From NCBI GenBank assembly GCA_964506435.1, contig CAZDLK010000037.1:1-22315 (forward strand): DNA of 22,315 bases, in the 5' to 3' direction. This document shows positions 15,112 through 21,513 of the stretch, piece after piece. How positions within the stretch are numbered: position 1 is the stretch's first letter; each line of letters starts with the position of its first letter. Both the position numbers and the translations under genes were made by a program. This DNA comes from JAOZHU01 sp964506435. Its GTDB lineage: Archaea; Thermoproteota; Bathyarchaeia; Bathyarchaeales; Bathycorpusculaceae. The notes beneath the pieces are model-generated. The model ran no database searches and was not told the DNA's origin. It saw only the letters and a program-made list of their open reading frames with translations.

Positions 15112-15770
15112 AAGTTGTTGCTTCTTGGAGCGGAGGAAAAGACAGTTGCTTTGCATGTTACAAGGCTATGCAAGAAGGCTACGATGTGGCGCAACTTCTA
15201 ATCATGATGTGCAGTGAACACGAATCGAATTTTCACATGATCAGTGCTGAACTGTTGGATGCACAATCTAAATCCATCGGAGTCCCAATAGTCAAGCAGG
15301 TAACTACCCCGAACAACTACGAACAGGACTTCACAAAACTACTATCACAAATGAAGGCTAAAGGCATGGAAGGCATCGTAACTGGAGACGTTTACGATGT
15401 TGCCCAACATGAGGCAGGTTGGCTAGACCGCATTTGCAAAACAGTAGGCTTAGAACCAGTGCGACCGTTTTGGCATCGGAACACAGGGCAAATTATCAAC
15501 GAATTCATAGATGCAGGTTTCAAGGCAACCGTGGTCAGAACCAAAAACGAAGTGCTGGGTCCAGAATGGCTTGGAAGACAAGTAAACAAACAGTTCTTAG
15601 CTGAACTTCCCGCTAATGTTGACCCATGCGGCGAAAACGGCGAATTCCACACGTTCGTCACAGATGGACCGAACTTCAAAAACAGCATCCAGATACTTGA
15701 AACTGAAACGACAACATTAAATGGCTTCGGACGCTTAGAAATTAAACGCTTCAAAGTCAAACCAAAATGA
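15108..15770 (+). CDS. PP-loop ATP pyrophosphatase, Dph6/MJ0570 family
   Basis: A 220-aa N-type ATP pyrophosphatase. The PP-loop SGGKDS is at 8-13. Later motifs of the diphthine-ammonia ligase family (ATP_bind_4) are present, including EGIVTGDVYDV, RPFWHRNT and DPCGENGEFHTFVTDGP. Family enzymes activate a carboxylate as an adenylate and then amidate it; the best known forms diphthamide on elongation factor 2. Archaea can carry more than one copy. This one is translationally coupled to btuD (ATGA overlap) and lies before cobT, so an amidation or related step in corrinoid salvage is possible. A plain Dph6 that happens to sit here is equally possible. The sequence does not decide between them. 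Confidence 0.8.
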   Translation: MKVVASWSGGKDSCFACYKAMQEGYDVAQLLIMMCSEHESNFHMISAELLDAQSKSIGVPIVKQVTTPNNYEQDFTKLLSQMKAKGMEGIVTGDVYDVAQHEAGWLDRICKTVGLEPVRPFWHRNTGQIINEFIDAGFKATVVRTKNEVLGPEWLGRQVNKQFLAELPANVDPCGENGEFHTFVTDGPNFKNSIQILETETTTLNGFGRLEIKRFKVKPK

Positions 15771-15785
15771 CAAGGTAGTCCAAAA

Positions 15786-16886
15786 GTGAAAAACATTTTC
15801 GACGTGCTCCTAGTCCAAAACGAACCGAAAGGCGAAGCTTTCATCAACGAAATGCGCGGGAAAAAACCGCTTTTTGTCTGCACGATAGCGACCACAGAAA
15901 CCGCCAAAATACCCAGCATATCCGCAGCTGGGAAATACCCTGAATTTACTGATTACACACCACCCGCAGACGCTGAACTGCTTCTGCTGGGCAAATGCAA
16001 ATGCATCGCTGGCGTGCCTGTGACGCCCGATGGAATACCTACACCAGCGTTGATAACAATGTCTGCTCTGCGATTGGCAGATATACCCGTGCTGATTGCC
16101 AGCGGAGGATTAAAAGTGAAACCACACGTGCCCTTTCTAGATTTGGGCGGAACCCCAGGCAAAGACATCAAAACGGGCAACGCAGTGGAGCATGTTGAAG
16201 AAGTCATCCAGCGAGCCAAGATAGCTGGAGAAAACTTGGCTAAAACAGCAGATTACCTCGTAATCGGCGAAAGCATCCCTGGCGGAACAACAACAACGCT
16301 GGGCGTCCTGTTAGCAATGGGCGTAGACGCAGAAGGCAAAGTCAGCAGCAGCATGCCTGAAAACCCTCACGGCTTAAAAGTTGAAACTGTCCGAGCTGGA
16401 CTAGCTGCTGCAGGCGAAAGTTTTGGCAGCTTGGCAGAAAACCCTGCTAAGGCAATTGCCTGTGTGGGTGACCCTATGATGCCTGCTTTTGCGGGTTTAG
16501 TTGTTGGCGCTGCTGCGCAGGTTCCTGTTTTGATGGCTGGTGGGACTCAGATGAGCGCTGTGTTAGCTATCGTTAACGCTTTGGAGCCAGATGTTTTGTG
16601 CAACGTGGCTATTGGCACTACAAGGTGGGTGGCAAGTGACAGTTCATCTGACCTTAAGGGTATTGTTGCGCAGATAGCGGATGTGCCTGTTTTGGCGGCT
16701 GATTTGGACTTTGGCTCTTCCCGTTTCAGTGGGTTAAAGGCTTATGAGCAGGGTGTGGTTAAGGAAGGTGTTGGAGCTGGTGGTGCCGCTATTGCGGCGA
16801 TGGTTAAATTGAATGGTGCCGTGACTAAGGATATGCTGCTTAGGGAGATTGAGCGGGATTACGCGTTGTTGATGGGAAAGAAGTGA
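15786..16886 (+). CDS. cobT: Archaeal CobT: nicotinate-nucleotide-dimethylbenzimidazole phosphoribosyltransferase family
   Basis: A 366-aa member of the archaeal CobT group (MJ1598/TIGR00303-like). It transfers phosphoribosyl from nicotinate mononucleotide to the lower-ligand base, giving an alpha-ribotide for cobalamin. The visible family pattern is VLIASGGLKVKPHVP near 102-116, GESIPGGTTTTLG at 161-173, GDPMMPAFAG at 228-237 and AGGTQMSA at 251-258. It starts with GTG 15786, preceded by AAGGTAG; the first residues (MKNIFDVLLVQNEP) fit the family. Codon choice changes abruptly near residue 222: the first part uses A/C-ending codons, the rest G/T-ending. The protein itself reads through without a break. 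It is followed after nine bases by cobS. Confidence 0.87.
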   Translation: MKNIFDVLLVQNEPKGEAFINEMRGKKPLFVCTIATTETAKIPSISAAGKYPEFTDYTPPADAELLLLGKCKCIAGVPVTPDGIPTPALITMSALRLADIPVLIASGGLKVKPHVPFLDLGGTPGKDIKTGNAVEHVEEVIQRAKIAGENLAKTADYLVIGESIPGGTTTTLGVLLAMGVDAEGKVSSSMPENPHGLKVETVRAGLAAAGESFGSLAENPAKAIACVGDPMMPAFAGLVVGAAAQVPVLMAGGTQMSAVLAIVNALEPDVLCNVAIGTTRWVASDSSSDLKGIVAQIADVPVLAADLDFGSSRFSGLKAYEQGVVKEGVGAGGAAIAAMVKLNGAVTKDMLLREIERDYALLMGKK

Positions 16887-16895
16887 TGGAGCGGG

Positions 16896-17657
16896 ATGCT
16901 GAAAGAGATTAAGAACCTGTTGTCTTTTCTCACGGCTATCCCAATCCGCATGGATAAGGACTGTTTAACTGATTCTGCGAAATGCATGTTTCTTTTTCCC
17001 TTAGTCGGCGCGTTTCTCGGCTTGCTTGCCGGCGTGTTCGGTTGGGCAACTTCGCTTGTTCTTCCCGGTTTAGTGGTTGGCGCGTTAACGCTAGGCGTTT
17101 TGCTGCTACTTACTGGGCTTCACCACACTGACGGACTATTGGATTTTGGTGATGGCGTAATGGCTCACGGCTCAGCGGAAAGAAAAATCGAAATCATGCA
17201 CGACCAGTTAACTGGCGCTGGAGGCTTAAGCTTGGGCATAATGACTTTTCTAATTACAGCTTTCGCTATCGCAGAATTAACGGCACTGAACAACAGCATC
17301 ATAATCCAAAGCATAATAGTGGTTGAAGTTTCAGCGAAGCTTTCCATGGTCATCGCCACTTGGGCTGGAAAAGCAGTGCACACAGGCATGAATTCACCTT
17401 TCATGGAAGCCATGCACGGCAAACATGGCGATGCACGTTTAGTCGCTGCCTTAGCCATTTCCTTCGCTATAGCAGTGCCTTTGCTGTGGCTGGCAGGTAT
17501 CGTAACTTTGCTTGCAACTATAATCTCAAGCTTAGTCATGGTCAGCATCGCACACAGGCACTTCAAAGGCGTCACAGGCGACGTGTTGGGCGCAACAAAC
17601 GAGCTTACACGCATGGTAGCGCTGATTGTTCTGCTGGCTGTGATACAATGGGTGTAA
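16896..17657 (+). CDS. cobS: Adenosylcobinamide-GDP ribazoletransferase (cobalamin synthase)
   Basis: A 253-aa integral membrane protein with about 6-7 hydrophobic helices, the normal CobS size. The family acidic motif GLHHTDGLLDFGDG (74-87; D79, D83, D86) binds Mg for attack on the GDP-activated cobinamide. AERKIEIMHDQLTGAGG (94-110) is the second conserved stretch. It joins alpha-ribazole (or its phosphate) to adenosylcobinamide-GDP, the final condensation of cobalamin synthesis, in the cytoplasmic membrane. ATG 16896 has GGAG-like sequence before it. The end overlaps cobY by ten bases. Confidence 0.92.
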   Translation: MLKEIKNLLSFLTAIPIRMDKDCLTDSAKCMFLFPLVGAFLGLLAGVFGWATSLVLPGLVVGALTLGVLLLLTGLHHTDGLLDFGDGVMAHGSAERKIEIMHDQLTGAGGLSLGIMTFLITAFAIAELTALNNSIIIQSIIVVEVSAKLSMVIATWAGKAVHTGMNSPFMEAMHGKHGDARLVAALAISFAIAVPLLWLAGIVTLLATIISSLVMVSIAHRHFKGVTGDVLGATNELTRMVALIVLLAVIQWV

Positions 17658-18271
17658 CCGCGCTTGTTATGGCAGGCGGCAAAGGCACAAGAATGGCGCT
17701 TCCACAAGAGAAACCACTGCTCACAGTAGGCGGCAAACCCGTTATCGAACATGTTCTCGCTGCACTGAAAGACGCCAAAAAAGTGGACGCCATCATAGTT
17801 GCCGTAAGCGGTTACACACCTAAAACCGCTAAACACATGGCGAAGTTAAGTGTCAAGGTTGTCCAAACTCCGGGAAACGGCTATGTTTCCGACATGGGAT
17901 ACGCTGTCAAAACGCTCAAGCTGCACACGGTTTTAGCTGTCACGGCTGATTTGCCCTTAATCACGGGCGAAATAATCGACCAAATCATAGAGCGATACGA
18001 ACAATGCGAAAAGCCTGCTTTGACCGTTGCAGTGCCCATAGCTGCAAAATCGAAACTTGGCTTAGGCAGAGAATACGCTTTCAAAATCAACGGCAAACTC
18101 GTAGTTCCTGCGGGAATCAACGTGAATGACGGCGGCAAAATCAGCGAAGAAGAACTGGAACAGGAAGTTTACGTAATAGACAAAACGGAAGTTGCAGTGA
18201 ACATCAACACTGTTCAAGAGCTAAAGACAGCTGAAGAGCTTTTCCAGAAAAAACATGCACCGCACAGCTGA
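17648..18271 (+). CDS. cobY: GTP:adenosylcobinamide-phosphate guanylyltransferase, archaeal type
   Basis: A 207-aa nucleotidyltransferase. TALVMAGGKGTRM (4-16) is the GTP-binding signature (L-x2-GGKG-x-R) of this superfamily, followed by EKPLLTVGGKPVIEHVL, and AVTADLPLI near 98 carries the metal-binding Asp. The C-terminal part INVNDGGKISEEE and VAVNINTVQEL fits CobY. CobY is the archaeal replacement for the guanylyltransferase activity of CobU and makes adenosylcobinamide-GDP, the substrate of CobS. The frame is open far upstream (to 17360) through cobS, but ATG 17648 gives the correct N-terminus and a ten-base overlap with cobS. It is the last gene of the operon. Confidence 0.9.
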   Translation: MGVTALVMAGGKGTRMALPQEKPLLTVGGKPVIEHVLAALKDAKKVDAIIVAVSGYTPKTAKHMAKLSVKVVQTPGNGYVSDMGYAVKTLKLHTVLAVTADLPLITGEIIDQIIERYEQCEKPALTVAVPIAAKSKLGLGREYAFKINGKLVVPAGINVNDGGKISEEELEQEVYVIDKTEVAVNINTVQELKTAEELFQKKHAPHS

Positions 18272-18355
18272 ACTGACGTGCTCGGAGCAGTCTATACCCC
18301 CTTATATAAAGCAAGTGCATGAAGTGGTTAAGCGCCGTTCTTTCATGGGCGATGG
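18272..18355. other. Convergent gap between cobY and the DUF2096-like gene
   Basis: 84 bp holding the TATA-like cccttatataaagc (about 18298-18311) but no gene for it to serve. No hairpin terminator is apparent. Confidence 0.3.
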
Positions 18356-18865
18356 CTACTTCTTTCCCGCTTTCTCCGTCATTTTTCTGACGAATTCTTT
18401 CAAATTTTCAGCTTGCCCGTAAACCACCATGCGCCCGTCCTTTTGGGTGCTCGTGGAAAGATTCGTTTCCTCGGCAAGCTGCTTCAACTTTTCAACAGGC
18501 AAATCAGCCAAGGGTTCAACGCGAAGCCATTTTTGGTCGCGCGGCACACCTGCAATAAAACGAGTTTCTTCCATGTTTTCCTCGCAAGTGCAGCAGTTAG
18601 CTTGTTCTATGCGTCTAAGCCACTCGTCAATTCTTTCAGCCGCAAAATGCTTCTGGGCTTCCGTGATAAGGTAGGCTTCGACGCTTCCGAGGTATTCTTC
18701 AATTTTCAAGTTATTTTCGCCGCGGCCTGAGTCAGCGTTCACGATTTGAATCATGGTTCGCGCCGCCTTCAAATCATTCATTACCCCTTCAGGGATAGAG
18801 AGTTGTCTTTTTCGGAATTCAGTTATGATTTCTTCCAGAACTTTCCACATCGCCAAGTAACCCAT
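18356..18865 (-). CDS. DUF2096-like archaeal protein
   Basis: A protein of about 169 aa, mostly helical, that I match tentatively to the archaeal family DUF2096. It opens MWKVLEEIITEFRKRQLSIPEGVMNDLKAARTMI, has a helical middle with a cysteine knot CCTC (residues 93-96 of the longest form), and a C-terminal part with REQ/KWLRVEPLADLPVEKLKQLAEE. No catalytic motif is visible and no function is known to me. Start ATG 18865 has AAGGA six bases upstream; ATG 18871 would have none of that spacing, and ATG 18850 is also in frame. It lies 53 bases after the HTH gene on the same strand. Confidence 0.65.
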   Translation of the reverse strand: MGYLAMWKVLEEIITEFRKRQLSIPEGVMNDLKAARTMIQIVNADSGRGENNLKIEEYLGSVEAYLITEAQKHFAAERIDEWLRRIEQANCCTCEENMEETRFIAGVPRDQKWLRVEPLADLPVEKLKQLAEETNLSTSTQKDGRMVVYGQAENLKEFVRKMTEKAGKK

Positions 18866-18918
18866 AGGCATTCCTTCACTTGTTTAAGGCTAGAATTAGC
18901 AGCCGGCGCTTTAAAGCA

Positions 18919-19410
18919 TTATTCAGACAAGTCAGTTGCGTAGTGTGCTACGAGTTTCTTAAGCGCCGCTTCAGGAGTCAAAGGGCATTGCTCTGCGGTT
19001 CGGCAGAAGCCGCATTCTTCAACGCTTATGGCCGGTTCAAAGGCTTTGTGGATTTTGCACAGTAGCCCTTTCGCTCTTAAGGTTTTGCAGATTCCGCAGA
19101 ACGAGCTAAGTTTTTCCTTTTGAGCCTCAGTGCCTTTAACGAGGTAATCCGCGTGGTTGGCAACCAACTCTGCAATGTCGGGGTCGTTTTCCAAGTTTAA
19201 TGCAGTTCCGCGCAGTTTCGTTTGGTAGAGGCTTATGGCTGGCTGGCTTATGTCGAGGAGTTTTGCAGCGTCAATCTGTTTCAGGTTGTGTTTTTCGGTG
19301 AGTTCGTTTGCTATCATTGCGCGGATTGATGGCAGGGCGCATTTTACTGCGACTTCGCATGGTGTTAGCATTTTGTTCGCCGTGTTTGAGTATTCTTGGA
19401 AGGTGTACAT
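18919..19410 (-). CDS. HTH transcriptional regulator with cysteine-rich C-terminus
   Basis: 163 aa. Residues about 36-68 (LTEKHNLKQIDAAKLLDISQPAISLYQTKLRG) form a Cro/XRE-type helix-turn-helix with a classic recognition helix. The C-terminal part has FCGICKTLRAKGLLCKIH (C105, C108, C118, H121) and ECGFCRTAEQCP (C133, C136, C142), spaced like an Fe-S or zinc site. It resembles the archaeal predicted-regulator group COG2522. A redox- or metal-sensing regulator is a reasonable inference. ATG 19410 is taken as start, but MLTPCEVAVKC from ATG 19371 is the more usual N-terminus for this group. A short inverted repeat lies directly upstream. Confidence 0.78.
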   Translation of the reverse strand: MYTFQEYSNTANKMLTPCEVAVKCALPSIRAMIANELTEKHNLKQIDAAKLLDISQPAISLYQTKLRGTALNLENDPDIAELVANHADYLVKGTEAQKEKLSSFCGICKTLRAKGLLCKIHKAFEPAISVEECGFCRTAEQCPLTPEAALKKLVAHYATDLSE

Positions 19411-19417
19411 ATATTTT

Positions 19418-19431
19418 ATTACTATTGTAAT
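19418..19431. promoter_or_regulatory. Inverted repeat upstream of the HTH gene
   Basis: ATTAC-TATT-GTAAT forms a 5-bp-arm inverted repeat eight bases before the possible start codon at 19410. It could be an autoregulatory operator, but it is short and lies in AT-rich sequence. Confidence 0.3.
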
Positions 19432-19528
19432 TTTGGAAGTGAGGAAAACCGTCGGAGCAGCATGATTAATTGCTCTAGTTTGCCTCTTTTCGCTGTTCTG
19501 CGTTAGAAGCGGCTTAAAACCGCCGTTA

Positions 19529-19540
19529 AAGGTATAAATA
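19529..19540 (+). promoter_or_regulatory. TATA promoter of the membrane-protein gene
   Basis: aaggtataaata (19529-19540) is a strong archaeal TATA match with a purine-rich BRE. The predicted start near 19562 leaves a leader of about 15 nt before ATG 19579. A small GCGG...CCGC inverted repeat sits immediately upstream (about 19509-19523). Confidence 0.5.
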
Positions 19541-19578
19541 TTCGTAGTTACAAACGCTGTTGCAATGAGCGGCTGTTT

Positions 19579-20196
19579 ATGGGTTTAGGCTGGAAGGATT
19601 GGAAGCTAAGCGACCTCGTCTACGGTGTTGTGGCTCCTCTTATTGTGGTTTTGGTGATTGTGGGTCTTTCACAGTTAGGCTCCATTTTTGGATTTGAATC
19701 TATCGGAGCGGCCATCGGCATCACAAATGAGATAGAAGAGTTGGTCCTCATCGTTGGGGTTCCAATGGTGCTGGGGTTGGTTTGGAACAGGTGGGCAGGA
19801 GGCGCTTCAGGTTTTCTACTGGGTAGTCTTTATGCTCTTTACTGGGCTGACCAGTATAATTTGGCCCGTTCAAGTGGGTTTAATTCAAGTGCTGGTGCGA
19901 TTTTGTTAGGTTATGTTGTCAGTGCCATGTTTATTGGTTATGTTGCTGGGTCGTTGAATAAACGTTCAGAAGATTTTAGGCGAATGGTTATCTCAGGCTT
20001 AATTGCAGGAACGCTTGGCGGATTGCTACTTTTTGGAACCCTCCAACTCTCGCCTGCTAATTTAGTCACAGGCGTGGCGGGTTTTCTGCTTACCGTGTTG
20101 CCACGTGTAATCTGTGGCGTAATAATTCCTGCCATAGCCAAAGTATTCATGTGGTATGGTCTAGCAATAGGCAAAAGGTCAAATTCAGAATCTTAG
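19579..20196 (+). CDS. Multi-pass membrane protein of unknown function
   Basis: 205 aa, very hydrophobic, with about five or six predicted membrane helices (about 14-36, 52-70, 73-92, 104-124, 137-157 and 160-195) separated by short loops. Gly and small residues are frequent within the helices. A basic loop (NKRSEDFRR) follows the fourth helix. There is no signature of a known transporter or enzyme that I recognise. A short cysteine-rich gene follows 25 bases later on the same strand and is probably co-transcribed. Confidence 0.72.
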   Translation: MGLGWKDWKLSDLVYGVVAPLIVVLVIVGLSQLGSIFGFESIGAAIGITNEIEELVLIVGVPMVLGLVWNRWAGGASGFLLGSLYALYWADQYNLARSSGFNSSAGAILLGYVVSAMFIGYVAGSLNKRSEDFRRMVISGLIAGTLGGLLLFGTLQLSPANLVTGVAGFLLTVLPRVICGVIIPAIAKVFMWYGLAIGKRSNSES

Positions 20197-20221
20197 CTTT
20201 AATCAGGTGAGAGGAGCGCCG

Positions 20222-20383
20222 TTGGAGTATCCTTCCTGTGAACGAACGGATTGCATAAACTGGAAAGAAGGACACTGCACCTTGAAGAATCCTGAGAAAA
20301 ATGGGGTCTCCTGTTTACATTATGAGAATACAATGGATTTTCTCAGGTTAAAAGCAGACGCTGTAAAAGGGTCACTTGGCTAA
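20222..20383 (+). CDS. Small four-cysteine protein (53 aa)
   Basis: TTG start with a strong ribosome site: GGTGAGAGGAG at 20206-20216, ending five bases before it. The peptide begins MEYPSCERTDCINWKEGHC and has cysteines at 6, 11, 19 and 31 (C-x4-C-x7-C-x11-C), with H34 nearby, then a helical end (TMDFLRLKADAVKG). The spacing suggests a small zinc or Fe-S binding module. In-frame GTG 20207 is an alternative but would lie in the ribosome site. It follows the membrane-protein gene by 25 bases. The function is unknown; that it is a real gene is supported by the ribosome site, the cysteine pattern and the tight packing, not by a recognised family. Confidence 0.6.
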   Translation: MEYPSCERTDCINWKEGHCTLKNPEKNGVSCLHYENTMDFLRLKADAVKGSLG

Positions 20384-20406
20384 AAGTTGGCAATTGCACT
20401 TTGGGT

Positions 20407-20769
20407 TCAGGGCGAATTTGTTTTTTCGCAGTCAAAGCAGATATTCGTTTCTTTGTTTGTCCAGTATTGTTTACCGCATACTTTGCATGTCGTTTTCCAA
20501 ATCAGGTTCTTTTCATCTTTTGGTCCTTGCGAGCAAACTGTGTTTGGTGAGGGAAACTGTATGGCTCTGTTGTGACAGAGAGGCGCGCATGCTGAGCATT
20601 TAGGTACGCTGCAGTTCTTTCCGCAGTTAGCTGGGTTGGCAACCACGGCTTTGCCGTTTTGAAAGACGAAAACGCCGTTAGGGCAAAACTCAACGCAGCG
20701 CGGTTTGCCAGTTTTGGCGCATCCATCGCATTTATCAGAAAAGATTATGGGAAACCACGGTCCATTCAT
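20407..20769 (-). CDS. Ferredoxin-like Fe-S protein with C-terminal zinc ribbon
   Basis: About 120 aa, with cysteine positions counted from an upstream in-frame TTG at 20793. A 4Fe-4S-like set is C22-x2-C25-x7-C33-x3-C37-P. A second set, C57, C61, C66, C69 and C73, has an irregular ferredoxin pattern. A C-terminal zinc-ribbon pair is CKVCG (103, 106) and CFDC (119, 122). It would carry electrons or act as a small Fe-S scaffold in the cytoplasm. The start is uncertain: ATG 20769 gives MNGPWFPIIFSDKC, close to the neighbouring ferredoxin layout, while TTG 20793 or GTG 20787 would add 6-8 residues. It lies about nine bases (or 33 from the ATG) after the other ferredoxin and is clearly in the same operon. 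Confidence 0.78.
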   Translation of the reverse strand: MNGPWFPIIFSDKCDGCAKTGKPRCVEFCPNGVFVFQNGKAVVANPANCGKNCSVPKCSACAPLCHNRAIQFPSPNTVCSQGPKDEKNLIWKTTCKVCGKQYWTNKETNICFDCEKTNSP

Positions 20770-20802
20770 GTCCGCCAAATCATTCACAACCAAGCACGCA
20801 TT

Positions 20803-21090
20803 TCATTTTTGTTCTTTTCGCAATTTGCTGATGATTTTTCCAACTTCTCTCTTTGAAGGGTGCGTAATAGCGCCAGACGGGCATATACCATCGCAACCAT
20901 TGCAGAAAACTACGCAATTATTCGGGTTACTTGCAATCGGTCTCTTTTTCCCCTGTTGCTCTTCAAACGTGTACACGCCGAGTTTACAGTAATCTACGCA
21001 CTTACCGCAGCCAATACACTTCGTATAATCTATTGTTGGGTGCCACGGTATTTTGCTTCGAGGCACTCCGTGGAACGTTTCTTCAGGCAT
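20803..21090 (-). CDS. Small 2[4Fe-4S]-type ferredoxin
   Basis: A 95-aa ferredoxin-like protein. The first cluster motif is C-x2-C-x2-C-x3-C in KCIGCGKCVDYCKLGVYTF. The second set is NNCVVFCNGCDGICPSGAI, with the cysteines followed by P. PWHPTIDY before the first motif is the usual lead-in of this archaeal group. It would be a cytoplasmic low-potential electron carrier; the partner is unknown. ATG 21090 is clear. It heads a minus-strand pair divergent from arsR, with a shared palindrome in between. Confidence 0.85.
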   Translation of the reverse strand: MPEETFHGVPRSKIPWHPTIDYTKCIGCGKCVDYCKLGVYTFEEQQGKKRPIASNPNNCVVFCNGCDGICPSGAITHPSKREVGKIISKLRKEQK

Positions 21091-21120
21091 GATTTTTCGC
21101 CGTCCGCTGCATTAACGACG

Positions 21121-21148
21121 AGTATATAACAATATTTAAATATTGTTA
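21121..21148. promoter_or_regulatory. Perfect 22-bp palindrome and divergent promoters (arsR / ferredoxins)
   Basis: Positions 21127-21148 form a perfect palindrome with half-site TAACAATATTT. Its centre (ATATTTAAATAT) doubles as a TATA box about 29 bases before the arsR start, so binding there would block arsR. On the other side, gttatatact (minus strand, 21121-21130) is a TATA box for the ferredoxin pair, 35-45 bases before ATG 21090. The layout fits an ArsR-family operator controlling both directions. Confidence 0.75.
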
Positions 21149-21166
21149 CGCATATAAGGGCGAACC

Positions 21167-21496
21167 ATGACCGTACAAGCGGAAAACCAAATCAGGTTCA
21201 AAGCAACAGTTTTCCACGCTCTCGCCGACCCAATCAGACTTGAGATACTGGCGTTTCTGCGCGACGGAGAAAAATGCGTGTGCGAAATCGTTCCTCACCT
21301 AAACCTTATCCAACCGCTTGTTTCGCGTCACCTTAAAACGCTTAAAGACGCAGGAATAGTCCGATGTCGAAAAGACGGCGTCAAAAGAATGTACTCAGTA
21401 GTTGACAGCGGAATATTCGCTGTGGTTGACGGTTTAACTCCTGAACTTGCTGTCGCCCTCGCAAAAGAGGTTTTCGAGCAAATAGGCTGCCGGTAA
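21167..21496 (+). CDS. arsR: ArsR-family metalloregulator
   Basis: A 109-aa winged-helix repressor. FHALADPIRLEILAFL (16-31), then KCVCEIVPHL with C37-x-C39 (compare ELCVCDL of arsenic-sensing ArsR), recognition helix QPLVSRHLKTLKDAGIV (49-65) and the wing with RCRKDGVKRMYSV. The CVC pair matches the As(III) site placed at the DNA-binding helix in classical ArsR; a third ligand could be C67 or C108. On binding arsenite or antimonite it would release the operator and allow acr3 transcription. The predicted mRNA is nearly leaderless. acr3 follows after 17 bases. Confidence 0.88.
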   Translation: MTVQAENQIRFKATVFHALADPIRLEILAFLRDGEKCVCEIVPHLNLIQPLVSRHLKTLKDAGIVRCRKDGVKRMYSVVDSGIFAVVDGLTPELAVALAKEVFEQIGCR

Positions 21497-21513
21497 ACGG
21501 AGAATGACGAAAA

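Noticed and set aside
17360..17647. Long N-terminal extension of CobY
   Set aside because: It lies within cobS in another frame and reads as Arg/His-rich shadow sequence; the CobY fold begins at 17648.
19462..19506. 14-codon ATG frame with a GGAG upstream
   Set aside because: Too short to support; no repeated codons or hairpins to suggest a leader peptide, and no gene to attenuate in the right position.
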